From Tepidiformaceae bacterium (GTDB lineage Bacteria > Chloroflexota > Dehalococcoidia > Tepidiformales > Tepidiformaceae): a stretch of 64,000 nt of DNA. The DNA lies in assembly GCA_958295975.1 (NCBI GenBank), contig OY282446.1, forward strand, positions 907,289 through 971,288, in the 5' to 3' direction. Shown here in pieces: positions 42,403 to 50,332 of this stretch (position 1 is its first letter; every line of letters starts with the position of its first letter). Under the pieces are notes generated by a model. The model was not told where the DNA came from. It searched no databases and saw nothing but the letters and a program-made list of their open reading frames with translations. Position numbers and translations under genes: made by a program.

Positions 42403-43164
42403 CTAGAGCGCGAACTCCCGCGGCGCGGCCACCTCGTCGCCCGTGTTGAGCGCCATGATCAGCTCCTCGAAGGCCTGCTGCGCCTTCATCGCCTCGCGCC
42501 GCCGGGCGTCGTTCCCCTCCGTGAGGCGCGGCACCCAGTAGTTGCCCACCTCCACGTGCATCACCTCGTCGGCGTGGTTGAAGTCGAAGGCGCGCTCCCA
42601 GTCGGGGTCGCCGATGTTGCGGCCCATGTCGATGAGCGCCGTGAACAGGTTCATGGCCAGCCCCTCGCCGCCGCGGTGCACGGAGGCCATGCTGTTGATC
42701 ATGTCCAGCGAGGCCCCCGGGCGCGCCTCGCCGCTGGCGGAGGCGCTCGAGCTGGTCAGGCTCTCGCCCGCCACGTAGCCGTCCGCGAAATCGCCCAGCG
42801 TGCAGCCGTGCCGCCCCATCTGCTCCAGCACGATCTCGGTGTGGCGGCACTCGTCCCAGGTGAGGCGCGCGTTCACCAGCGCCAGCTCCCAGGGCAGCTC
42901 GTCCACGCCCTCGCGCGTGGCCTGCACGTAGCGCCGCCCGAAGGCCTCCGAGCCCCCGATCTCGCCGCCGTACATCGAATGCAGCAGCACCTTCACGGGC
43001 AGCTTCTCCGGATCGCGCAGCAGGATGGAGGGCATGTCGATGCCCTGCTCGCGCCAGTTCGGGCGCTCGCTCACGGGCAGGTAGCGGTGCGGCGGATCGC
43101 GCCGGATCTCGTCCGGCGACGGATCCCGGTAGAAGGGACGGTCGGTCGTGGCTTCGGCGGTCAT
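42403..43164 (-). CDS. Ferritin-like diiron protein, probable catalytic oxygenase subunit
   Basis: 253 residues. The four-helix diiron site looks complete: Glu in GGEIGGSEAFG (about 68-73), E-x-x-H in TWDECRHTEI (about 105-108), Glu in HRGGEGLAMNLF and E-x-x-H in NHADEVMHVEVGNYW (about 198-201). The insertion around residues 133-152 (Ser/Ala/Gly-rich) is probably a loop. The arrangement matches carboxylate-bridged diiron oxygenases/oxidases rather than iron-storage ferritins. First gene of a four-gene operon (diiron - small - ferritin-like - ferredoxin). The ATG at 43162-43164 follows GGGAG. The substrate is unknown. Confidence 0.7.
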   Translation of the reverse strand: MTAEATTDRPFYRDPSPDEIRRDPPHRYLPVSERPNWREQGIDMPSILLRDPEKLPVKVLLHSMYGGEIGGSEAFGRRYVQATREGVDELPWELALVNARLTWDECRHTEIVLEQMGRHGCTLGDFADGYVAGESLTSSSASASGEARPGASLDMINSMASVHRGGEGLAMNLFTALIDMGRNIGDPDWERAFDFNHADEVMHVEVGNYWVPRLTEGNDARRREAMKAQQAFEELIMALNTGDEVAAPREFAL

Positions 43165-43227
43165 TGCGTTCGCTCCCGCGCGCGCGTGGCGCGTCTGCGC
43201 GCAGCATACGCCCTCCGCCCGCGCTTT

Positions 43228-43770
43228 TCAGCCCCCGTCCGCCTCCTCGCGCAGGCGGTAGACCAGATCGCTGCGGTCCCCCCGCGCCACCTGCGTGAAG
43301 GCCGCCGCCATGGCCGCCCCCTCGCCCACCGGGTCGATGCGGCTCCAGGAGTGGACCACCGTGCGCCGCAGGATCAGCCAGGGGCCGTCCCCGCGCTTCT
43401 CGAACACGTCCACGTAGCGCCCGCCCCAGGTGAAATCGCGCGCCGGGCCGTCCCCGTCCGCGGGCATGCGGTGATAGGCCACGTGGTACGTCTCCGAATG
43501 CGCGCGGTCCCCCTCCAGCTCGATGAGCGAGTTGCCCAGGAAATGCTGCGTGCACTCCATGCGCGAAAGCCCCGTCATCACGTGCTCGGCGAACTCGTGC
43601 GCGTTCCCCTTGAAGGTCCCGTGGTCGTCGTAGGCGTCGGGGTGGTAGGCCGACTTCACCAGCTCCGGGTCGAGCAGGTCGATGCCGCGCGAGTAGCGCA
43701 TGAGCGCGTCGCGGATCTCCTGTTTGGCGATCAGGGCGTCGATGGCGGCCTCGCGGTCGCTCGTGGTCAT
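43228..43770 (-). CDS. SnoaL/NTF2-like protein
   Basis: 180-residue NTF2-fold protein of the SnoaL_4/DUF4440-like type: IRDALMRYSRGIDLLDPELVKSAYHPDA is the classical helix-turn with the conserved Tyr/Asp, and the later GRYVDVFEKRGDGPWLI strand pair closes the cone. Many members are isomerases, dehydratases or hydroxylase components in aromatic or steroid pathways, which fits a position 63 bases upstream of the diiron operon on the same strand. AAGGAGG lies 6 bases before the ATG. Catalytic role not provable from sequence. Confidence 0.82.
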   Translation of the reverse strand: MTTSDREAAIDALIAKQEIRDALMRYSRGIDLLDPELVKSAYHPDAYDDHGTFKGNAHEFAEHVMTGLSRMECTQHFLGNSLIELEGDRAHSETYHVAYHRMPADGDGPARDFTWGGRYVDVFEKRGDGPWLILRRTVVHSWSRIDPVGEGAAMAAAFTQVARGDRSDLVYRLREEADGG

Positions 43771-43837
43771 GGCGGGCCTCCTTGCGCGCGCGCCGCCATT
43801 GTAGGCGGACTGCGTATCATCGGAGGGGGATGCCCGC

Positions 43838-45721
43838 ATGACCCGAACGCTCTGGATCGCCGCCGTGCTGCTGGCTCCGACGCTCCTGCTGGCCGCCTGC
43901 ATCACCGGGGCCGCCCCCGCGCCCTCGCCGTGGGCCTTCACGCAGCTGGCGGTCGGCGAGGATCACGTCTGCGGCCTCAGGGCGGATGGCACGGCCGTCT
44001 GCTGGGGCCGCAACGACGAAGGCCAGCTGGACGTCCCCGAGGGCATGCGCTTCCGGCAGCTGACGGCGGGCCGCCACTTCTCCTGCGGCCTGCGCCTTGA
44101 GGGCACGCTGGCCTGCTGGGGGCGCGACGCGGCGGACTGGCTGGGCGGCGAATCGGGAACCTGGGCGATGGTGAGCGCCGGGAGCGACCAGCTCTGCGCG
44201 CTCGACGCGGAAGGCGCCGCCGCCTGCTGGGGATCGATCGACCCGCCGCCGGAGGGGCCCCGCTACACCGTCATCGGCGTGGGCGGCGGCCGGGGCTGGG
44301 GCTGCGGCCTCACCTTCAACGGCGAGCTGGACTGCTGGGGGAGTAATGACCGCAGCCAGGCCATATGGCGGGATGGACCGTTCACGGCGCTGTCGGTCGG
44401 TTTCCAGCACCTGTGCGCCCTGCGCCCCGACGGCTCGGCCTTCTGCCAGGGAATCGACTACTACGGCCAGCTCCTTCCTCCCCCCGACGCGTCCTTCACG
44501 CAGGTCACGGCCGGGAGCGAACACTCCTGCGGGCTCACCGCCGCGGGGCGCCCGGTCTGCTGGAGCGGCGAGGATACCTCGCCGGACGGACCGTTCACGG
44601 CGCTGTTCTCCGGCTGGAGACGCACCTGCGGGCTGAGGCCGGGCGGCGAGACCGCCTGCTGGGAGATAATCGGGCGTCCCCCGCGCCTGCAGGTCGCACC
44701 CGCCCCGGCCTTCGAGGGCAAAACGTTCGACCAGCCCGTCGAACTCTTCCCCTGGCCGGGCGGCGGGCTGGCGATCACGGAGCGCCGCGGCGCCATCACC
44801 GTCCACGCCCCCGGAACGCCGCCGCGCCTCGTCCTCGATCTGACCGCTCGCACCAGCCTCGACGGCGAGCAGGGCCTGCTCAGCGCGGCGCTTGATCCGG
44901 AATTCGACGCATTCCCCTACCTCTATGTCTGGTACAACACACAGCCCGGGGACGGGTCGGAAGTGACGGTTCGGCTCTCCCGCATTCCCGTCGCCGATGG
45001 CGTCGCAATCCCCGACAGGGAGCTGCGCATCCTGGAATTGCCGCAGCTGACCGCATTTCACTCGGGAGGGGCGATTCGCTTCGGCCCCGACGGGATGCTC
45101 TACCTGGGCATCGGAGACGACTTCCGGAGCCATGATGCGCCCGATCCGGAGAGCCTCCGCGGCAAGATCATCCGCATCGACGTGCGCGGCGCCACGGCGG
45201 AGGCCCCGTATCGGGTACCGGACGACAACCCGCTGCTCGCCACGCCGAAGGCCCGCCCCGAAATCTGGGCCTTCGGCCTGCGCAACCCTTGGCGCATGAA
45301 CTTCGATGCGGAGGGAAGGCTGTGGGTCGCGGACGTTGGCCACGGCCACGAGGAAGAAGTTTCCCTCGTGACGCCGGGCGCGAACCTGGGCTGGCCTCTC
45401 CTCGAGGGCGCCAGATGTCGCGGTGAGCAGCGCGCGTGCGACGCGCTCGGCGCCACGCCCCCGGTGGCGACCTACGGCCGCGATCTGGGCTGCGCAATCA
45501 TCGGCGGCGTGCACGCTCCCCCGAACGGCGGGTACCTCTTCGGCGATTTCTGCAGCGGGCGCATCTGGAGGCTGGAGGAGGGCGGGGAAACGGGCTGGTC
45601 GATGCGGGAGATCGCGCGCGTGGACCGTCGCCTGCTCGCCTTTGGACACGGCGCGGAGGGCGAGGTGTACCTGCTGACCGTCGGCGGTCCCATCCTCAGG
45701 CTGGAGCTGCCGTCCCCGTAG
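43838..45721 (+). CDS. Lipoprotein with RCC1-like repeats fused to PQQ-type sugar dehydrogenase domain (paralogue C)
   Basis: 627-residue paralogue of the proteins at 29070 and 55842: lipobox LLAAC (Cys about 22), RCC1-type blades to about residue 285, then the GSDH propeller (LLSAALDPEFD, GGAIRFGPDGMLYLGIGD, LRNPWRMNFD). It is the most divergent copy in the RCC1 part and lacks the VVPMPEGV insert. TATCAT (43815-43820) and GGAGGGGG precede the ATG at 43838; a 3-codon ORF (ATG CCC GCA TGA) at 43830 overlaps the start and could affect initiation. Residues about 465-560 are nearly identical at DNA level to copy B, pointing to gene conversion. Confidence 0.82.
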   Translation: MTRTLWIAAVLLAPTLLLAACITGAAPAPSPWAFTQLAVGEDHVCGLRADGTAVCWGRNDEGQLDVPEGMRFRQLTAGRHFSCGLRLEGTLACWGRDAADWLGGESGTWAMVSAGSDQLCALDAEGAAACWGSIDPPPEGPRYTVIGVGGGRGWGCGLTFNGELDCWGSNDRSQAIWRDGPFTALSVGFQHLCALRPDGSAFCQGIDYYGQLLPPPDASFTQVTAGSEHSCGLTAAGRPVCWSGEDTSPDGPFTALFSGWRRTCGLRPGGETACWEIIGRPPRLQVAPAPAFEGKTFDQPVELFPWPGGGLAITERRGAITVHAPGTPPRLVLDLTARTSLDGEQGLLSAALDPEFDAFPYLYVWYNTQPGDGSEVTVRLSRIPVADGVAIPDRELRILELPQLTAFHSGGAIRFGPDGMLYLGIGDDFRSHDAPDPESLRGKIIRIDVRGATAEAPYRVPDDNPLLATPKARPEIWAFGLRNPWRMNFDAEGRLWVADVGHGHEEEVSLVTPGANLGWPLLEGARCRGEQRACDALGATPPVATYGRDLGCAIIGGVHAPPNGGYLFGDFCSGRIWRLEEGGETGWSMREIARVDRRLLAFGHGAEGEVYLLTVGGPILRLELPSP

Positions 45722-45748
45722 CGCCAGGCGGCGTATCCTTCCCGCGCC

Positions 45749-46879
45749 ATGCCCGCCGCGCACGCGCCCGCAACCGCCGCCCGCATGGCCGAAGCCGCGC
45801 GCGCCTTCCTCGCCCTGCTCGAACCGCACCAGCGCGCCCGCGTCCTGCGCCCGCTCGACGACGAGGCCGAGCGCCGCCGCTGGAACTACGCCCCCATGGC
45901 GCGCGCGGGGCTGCCCCTGTCGGCCATGACCGCGCTCCAGCAGCGCGCCGCCCACCGCCTCGCCGCCAGCGGCCTCAGCCGCTCCGGCTACGTGGCCGCC
46001 TCCACCATCATGGGCCTCGAGAACACGCTCGACGCCGTCGAGGGCTGGAGCGACGGCCCGCCCGGCGTCGACACCGGCTCCGACCGCTGGCGCGACCCGC
46101 AGCTCTACTTCATCACCGTCTTCGGCGACCCCGACGCCCAATCCTGGGGCTGGCGCTTCGAAGGCCACCACGTCTCCCTCCACCACACCGTCTCCGGCGG
46201 AACGATCGCGCCCACGCCCGTCTTTCTCGGCGCGAACCCGGCGGCCTCGCCCCTCGGCGTGGGGCTGCTGCGCCCCCTCGCGGGGGAGGAGGACCTCGCG
46301 CGCGAGCTGCTGCGCTCCCTCGACGCGGAACGGCTCGCCGCCGCCCGCATCTCCGCCGCCGCCCCGCCCGACATCGTCCAGTCCAACCGCCCGCGCGTGG
46401 AGGCGGGGGCGCTCCCCCTGCCCACGCCCGCGCTCATGGGCATCCGCGGCGACGCGCGCTGGGACGAGCGCGCCCGCGCCGAACGCGAGCGCCTCGGCTA
46501 CGGCCCCGCACAGGAGGCCGCCCTGCGCTACGGCGACGCCGCGGGGGTCGCCGCCGCCGCCCTCGACGCGGGCCAGCGCGAACGCCTCGCCGCCCTCGCT
46601 GCGCTCTACGTGGACCGCCTCCCCGACGAGCTGGCGGCGGAGCAGCGCGCGCTGCTCGCGGACGGCGGCCTCGCGGCCATGCGCTTCGCCTGGGCGGGCG
46701 GCGTCGAGCCGGGCGAGCCCCACTACTACCGCCTGCAGGCCCCGCGCTTCCTCGTCGAATACGACTGCGCCCAGAACGAGGCCAACCACGTCCACGCCGT
46801 CTGGCGCGACCCCGAGGGCGACTTCGGCGAGGACCTGCTCGCGCGCCACCTCGCCGCCGCCCATGGCGGGCCGGCCTGA
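45749..46879 (+). CDS. DUF3500 family protein
   Basis: 376 residues matching the DUF3500 layout: a helical N-terminus (LALLEPHQRARVLRPLDDEAERRRWNYAP), GRRP-like SRSGYVAASTIMGLE, the core FGDPDAQSWGWRFEGHHVSLHHTV and the C-terminal YYRLQAPRFLVEYDCAQNEANHVHAVWRDPEGDFGED block. No signal peptide. Members are found widely in bacteria without a proven function; the His-rich core suggests metal binding. A TATCCT box lies 9 bases before ATG 45749. Its TGA overlaps the ATG of the next gene (TGATG). Confidence 0.85.
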   Translation: MPAAHAPATAARMAEAARAFLALLEPHQRARVLRPLDDEAERRRWNYAPMARAGLPLSAMTALQQRAAHRLAASGLSRSGYVAASTIMGLENTLDAVEGWSDGPPGVDTGSDRWRDPQLYFITVFGDPDAQSWGWRFEGHHVSLHHTVSGGTIAPTPVFLGANPAASPLGVGLLRPLAGEEDLARELLRSLDAERLAAARISAAAPPDIVQSNRPRVEAGALPLPTPALMGIRGDARWDERARAERERLGYGPAQEAALRYGDAAGVAAAALDAGQRERLAALAALYVDRLPDELAAEQRALLADGGLAAMRFAWAGGVEPGEPHYYRLQAPRFLVEYDCAQNEANHVHAVWRDPEGDFGEDLLARHLAAAHGGPA

Positions 46880-47841
46880 TGCGCTACGTCGTCTACGGTG
46901 CGGGCGCCATCGGCGGCGTCATCGGCGCGCGCCTCCACCTGACCGGCCACGAGGTGGCCCTGATCGCGCGCGGACCCCACCTCGCCGCCCTGCGCGAACG
47001 CGGCCTCGCCTTCACCAGCGCCGGAGGCACGGAGACGCTCCCCATCCCCGCCGCCGCCTCCCCCGCCGCGCTCGCCCTCACGCCCGACGACGCCGTCATC
47101 CTCGCCATGAAGTCGCAGGACACGGCGGCCGCGCTGGAGGCGCTGGCCGCCGCCGCGCCGCCGCAGATTGCGGTCGTCTGCGCCCAGAACGGCGTGGCCA
47201 ACGAGCGCATGGCCCTGCGGCGCTTCGCCAACGTCTACGGCCAGCTCGTCATCCTGCCCGGCACCCACCTCGAGCCCGGGGCCGTCATCGCCAGCGCCAG
47301 CCCCGTCTACGGCGTGCTCGACCTGGGCCGCTACCCGCGCGGCGTGGACGCCGTCGCCGAACGCATCGCGCGCGACCTCACGGACGCGGGCTTCGCCGCC
47401 GAGCCGCGCGAGGCCGTCATGCCCTGGAAGTACGCCAAGCTGCTGCGGAACCTCGCCAACGCCGCCCAGGCCGTGCTCGCCTCCGACGAGGAGGCCGAGG
47501 CGCTGGCGGAGCGCGCCCGCGCCGAGGCCCTCGCCTGCTTCGCCGCCGCGGGCGTCGAGAGCGTCGGCCCCGACGCCTTCGGCGAGCGCTTCCGGGCGCT
47601 CAGCCGCATCCGCTCCGGCAGCCCCGCCGCGCGCTCCGGCAACTCCTCCTGGCAGAGCCTCGAGCGCGGCGCGCCCACCATCGAGACCGCCTGGCTGAAC
47701 GGCGAGATCGCGCTGCTCGGCAGGCTCCACGGCGTGCCCGCCCCCGTGAACGCCCTCTTCTGCCGCGTCGCGGACGAACTGGCCGCCGCCGGGCGCGGCC
47801 CGGGCGCGCTCACCCTCGCCCAGTTCGAGGCCCGCCTCTAG
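46879..47841 (+). CDS. Ketopantoate reductase family protein (ApbA/PanE)
   Basis: 320 residues. The Rossmann NADPH motif is GAGAIGGVIGARL (about 7-19); AMKSQDTAAAL and CAQNGVANE contain the conserved Lys and Asn, and KYAKLLRNLANA with GNSSWQSLERG the catalytic Lys and Ser/Asn region of ApbA C-domain. It would reduce 2-dehydropantoate to pantoate, or a related 2-ketoacid as in many ApbA paralogues. The ATG overlaps the stop of the DUF3500 gene, so the two are coupled. Its last 60 bases belong to an 83-bp segment repeated at 49026. Confidence 0.85.
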   Translation: MRYVVYGAGAIGGVIGARLHLTGHEVALIARGPHLAALRERGLAFTSAGGTETLPIPAAASPAALALTPDDAVILAMKSQDTAAALEALAAAAPPQIAVVCAQNGVANERMALRRFANVYGQLVILPGTHLEPGAVIASASPVYGVLDLGRYPRGVDAVAERIARDLTDAGFAAEPREAVMPWKYAKLLRNLANAAQAVLASDEEAEALAERARAEALACFAAAGVESVGPDAFGERFRALSRIRSGSPAARSGNSSWQSLERGAPTIETAWLNGEIALLGRLHGVPAPVNALFCRVADELAAAGRGPGALTLAQFEARL

Positions 47842-47863
47842 CGCCCCCGCTCCAGCTCGCCCA
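47781..47863. repeat. 83-bp direct repeat, left copy
   Basis: Exact copy of 49026-49108. It contains the end of the ketopantoate reductase gene and, on the other strand, the last codons (GELERGR) of the beta-lactamase-like gene whose intact copy ends at 49083. The two genes were therefore once convergent with overlapping stops (CTAG) and have been split by an insertion. Confidence 0.95.
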
Positions 47864-47903
47864 CGCCCGCGTCGACACTGGGGCGGCGCTGCCATGTGCT
47901 GAA

Positions 47904-47931
47904 TTGACTGCGGGGGCAAGTCTCCTTAGAT
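47904..47931 (+). promoter_or_regulatory. Promoter of the inserted gene
   Basis: TTGACT (47904-47909) and TTAGAT (47926-47931) with a 16-base spacer. Transcription should begin at about 47938, exactly at the base of the long inverted repeat, so the RNA would start with that hairpin. Confidence 0.55.
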
Positions 47932-47939
47932 TCGTACCC

Positions 47940-48034
47940 GTCGAATCCGGTACCGCAACTCCCACCGTTGGGCTCGTGGGGTGGGGCTTCGTGCCCCCTT
48001 GTGGACCGACGGTGGTTTGTGGCCCGGATTCGAC
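47940..48034 (+). promoter_or_regulatory. Structured 5' leader (nested inverted repeat) of the inserted gene
   Basis: Three nested complementary pairs: GTCGAATCCGG (47940-47950) with CCGGATTCGAC (48024-48034); CACCGTTGG (47963-47971) with CCGACGGTG (48006-48014, one G-U type mismatch); GGGGC (47983-47987) with GCCCC (47993-47997) around a TTCGT loop. The internal loops are 12 and 9 bases. The hairpin starts at the predicted transcription start and ends 39 bases before the ATG. No riboswitch class recognised. Confidence 0.6.
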
Positions 48035-48073
48035 ACCGACCCCATCCCAACGTCGCAAGGGGGCTTCTCTATC

Positions 48074-49009
48074 ATGAAGAAATGGATCGTCGTTGCGCTC
48101 GCCGGAGCGCTCACGCTCATGATCGCCGCTCTGGCCATTGCCCAGTCCTCCCGCACGGCGAACGTCGAGGTCCGCGTTTGGGAAGACGTGAATGACCCTT
48201 TGTCGAACTACATCAGCGCCCGCCCTGAAGGCGGAAGCTGGCGTACGCTGGGCACCATCGCCCTGCCCCTTGATGATGGCATCAGCAGCAGCGGGCGCTT
48301 CCGCTATGGGGACATCACCCTCGCAGTGCCGCTGCCGGATGCAACGGCAAGGCAAACCCCGTCGGCATCGAGCCAGACGGCCCAGCCGGACATCGAGATC
48401 ACGAACCTTCGCTGCGAAGCCCAGAACGTCGGACGGTACTTTTCCAACTATAATCGGACGATTCGCGGGACAATCAGGAACATTTCAGACGCACCTCTCT
48501 CTTGGATAAACGTCCAAGCTTCCCTGTTTCAGAACGAAACAGGTATCGCAACAAGGCAAGACAGCAATTACGATCTCCTGGTGCCGGGATCTGGCTGGAA
48601 TTTCGAAATAAACTTCTATACTGAGCGTGGCAATGAATGCCGAATCTGGAAAGTGACGTATCAGAAGACCATCGCAGATCCAGAAGGTAAAGAACTCGAC
48701 GACATTCATCTGCGGGATTCCTTCTGCGGTGAAAGAAGATATGGCGGCCAAGAGACCGTTTACTTCACGGTCAAAAACACTTCCACTGCGATAATCTCCG
48801 GCATTGATGTGCAGGCATCAGTGTACGGGGCATCCAGGGACGACGTTGATTCCGACAGTAGCTCCGGTGTTCCCAGCCTTGCACCTGAAGATGAGACAGT
48901 CGTCACCATCGGGTTCTCCGACTTTGAGGGTGAGGCGCGCCGCTGCACTCTGGACACCCTGAGCTACCGGAAGGAAATCAGTCGTTCGGAGGCCGTTCCC
49001 TACGAATGA
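48074..49009 (+). CDS. Secreted protein of unknown function, probable FxLYD-type beta domains (inserted gene)
   Basis: 311 residues: signal peptide 1-25 (ends AIAQS), then two domains of about 100 residues with the pattern IEITNLRCE ... RGTIRNISDAPLSWINVQASLF and LRDSFCGE ... VYFTVKNTSTAIISGIDVQASVY, which resembles the FxLYD/DUF3426-like extracellular beta-sandwich, each with Cys pairs. Codon use is clearly less GC-rich than in its neighbours. It is the only gene of a 1.16-kb segment bounded by the 83-bp direct repeats, so it is a recent arrival. AAGGGGG lies 11 bases before ATG 48074. No enzymatic motif. Confidence 0.7.
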   Translation: MKKWIVVALAGALTLMIAALAIAQSSRTANVEVRVWEDVNDPLSNYISARPEGGSWRTLGTIALPLDDGISSSGRFRYGDITLAVPLPDATARQTPSASSQTAQPDIEITNLRCEAQNVGRYFSNYNRTIRGTIRNISDAPLSWINVQASLFQNETGIATRQDSNYDLLVPGSGWNFEINFYTERGNECRIWKVTYQKTIADPEGKELDDIHLRDSFCGERRYGGQETVYFTVKNTSTAIISGIDVQASVYGASRDDVDSDSSSGVPSLAPEDETVVTIGFSDFEGEARRCTLDTLSYRKEISRSEAVPYE

Positions 49010-49025
49010 CGGGCATCGTCTGGTA

Positions 49026-49108
49026 GGCCGCCGCCGGGCGCGGCCCGGGCGCGCTCACCCTCGCCCAGTTCGAGGCCCGCCTCTAGCGCCCCCGCTCCAG
49101 CTCGCCCA
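49026..49108. repeat. 83-bp direct repeat, right copy
   Basis: Exact copy of 47781-47863; here the beta-lactamase-like reading frame on the minus strand continues intact, while the ketopantoate reductase part is only the last 20 codons, without a start. Confidence 0.95.
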
Positions 49109-50294
49109 TGATGAAATCGCGCACCAGCGGAAAGACGGGACGCCGCCAGTTCCCCGCCAGGTCGGCGGGCCACGCCTCCGCGAGGAAGGCGAACACGTAG
49201 CCCTCCGCCGAGCCGTCCGCCGGGCGCGCGAAGCCCGCCGAGACGCGGTAGCCGATGGGCACGGGCGAGGTCCAGTAGCCCGCCTTCTGCCCGTACTCGT
49301 AGCCCTCCGCGCCGAAATCGGGCGGGAACGGCCAGAACGTTGCGGGCAGCCCGTTGGCCATCGCCAGCTCCAGCAGCCACGCCGTGCGCTCCGGCCCCAG
49401 CTGTCCGCCGCGCACCAGCGAGACCCACACGCGCGCCAGGTCGCGCGGCGTGAAGTGGGCGTAGCGCCAGCTGTGCGGCAGCCGCGAGGCGTCCGACACG
49501 CCCGCCCGCGCCAGCACCGCCGCCACCTGCTCCGGCGTCACCATGTCGTTGATCGCGTCCGCGTTCAGGTCGATGGAATGCTCCAGCACGATCTCGATGT
49601 GGGGCCGCATCGCCTCGAAGTCCAGCAGCCCATCCTCGGCGGCGCGCAGGGCGGCGATGACGATCATGATCTTACCCGCCGAGGCCGTGTACTGGGCGTG
49701 CTCCGGACGCGCCGCCACGGACGCCCCGCAGTCCAGATCGACGAGCGCCAGCCCCCAGCCGCCGGCGAATCCCGCCATCGCATCCTCGACCGCCGCCGCC
49801 AGCGCCTCCCCCCGCGCCGCCAGCCCCTCGCATCGCCGCGGACGCTCCCGCGCGAGCAGGCTCCCGGGCGTCGTCGTGGCGGACGGAGTCGGCGTGGCGG
49901 ATGGGGTCGGCGTAGCGGAAGGAGTCGGCGTGGGGGATGGCGTCGTCGTGGCAGATGGGGTTGGTGTGGGGGACGGGGTTGGCGTGGGGGATGGCGTCGG
50001 CGTAGCGGATGGGGTTGGCGTAGGGGACGGGGATGGCGTAGGGGACGGGGATGGCGTCGGCGTGGCGGACGGGGTTGGCGTGGGGGACGGGGTCGGCGTG
50101 GGGGATGGCGTTGGCGTGGGGGACGGGGTTGGCGTGGCGGACGGCGGGACCGTTGCCGTGGGGGAAGGCGTCGGCGCGACCGTGGCGGACGGCGGCGCGC
50201 CCCCCGGCGTGGGCCACCCGCACGCCAGCGCCAGCAGGCAGACCGCCGCCAGCGCCCCCGCCGCCCCCATGCCCCGCCATGCCGTCGCCGCCAT
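49083..50294 (-). CDS. Beta-lactamase-like serine hydrolase lipoprotein with (PT/PS)n linker (1)
   Basis: 403 residues: lipobox LLALAC (Cys about 25), a Thr/Pro/Ser repeat linker (about 35-145), then a class A beta-lactamase/PBP-like domain. The nucleophile motif SxxK is SAGK (Ser about 206, in [12 protein letters not shown]), the SDN-like segment lies in [13 protein letters not shown] and the KTG-like triad is KAG in YGQKAGYW. The oxyanion-side Trp-rich end is conserved in the paralogue next door. Hydrolysis or modification of peptidoglycan peptides is more likely than antibiotic resistance since the Glu 166 region is not recognisable. A TAGCAT box (50301-50306) lies 6 bases before the ATG (leaderless). 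Confidence 0.75.
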   Translation of the reverse strand: MAATAWRGMGAAGALAAVCLLALACGWPTPGGAPPSATVAPTPSPTATVPPSATPTPSPTPTPSPTPTPSPTPTPSATPTPSPSPTPSPSPTPTPSATPTPSPTPTPSPTPTPSATTTPSPTPTPSATPTPSATPTPSATTTPGSLLARERPRRCEGLAARGEALAAAVEDAMAGFAGGWGLALVDLDCGASVAARPEHAQYTASAGKIMIVIAALRAAEDGLLDFEAMRPHIEIVLEHSIDLNADAINDMVTPEQVAAVLARAGVSDASRLPHSWRYAHFTPRDLARVWVSLVRGGQLGPERTAWLLELAMANGLPATFWPFPPDFGAEGYEYGQKAGYWTSPVPIGYRVSAGFARPADGSAEGYVFAFLAEAWPADLAGNWRRPVFPLVRDFIMGELERGR

Positions 50295-50332
50295 GCGCCG
50301 ATGCTAGCGGGCCGCGCGGGCGCGCGCCGGAA

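Noticed and set aside
41482-43164. Iron-storage ferritins
   Set aside because: Sizes, E-x-x-H pairs and the linked ferredoxin point to oxygenase/oxidase chemistry; no ferroxidase-plus-nucleation residue pattern.
47940-48034. Integron attC site
   Set aside because: The outer arms lack the RYYYAAC/GTTRRRY core sites, and no integrase or cassette array is present; kept as a structured leader.
47810-48355. Minus-strand frames across the insertion
   Set aside because: They only join the leftover GELERGR tail of the beta-lactamase-like gene to the inserted DNA; no start or domain.
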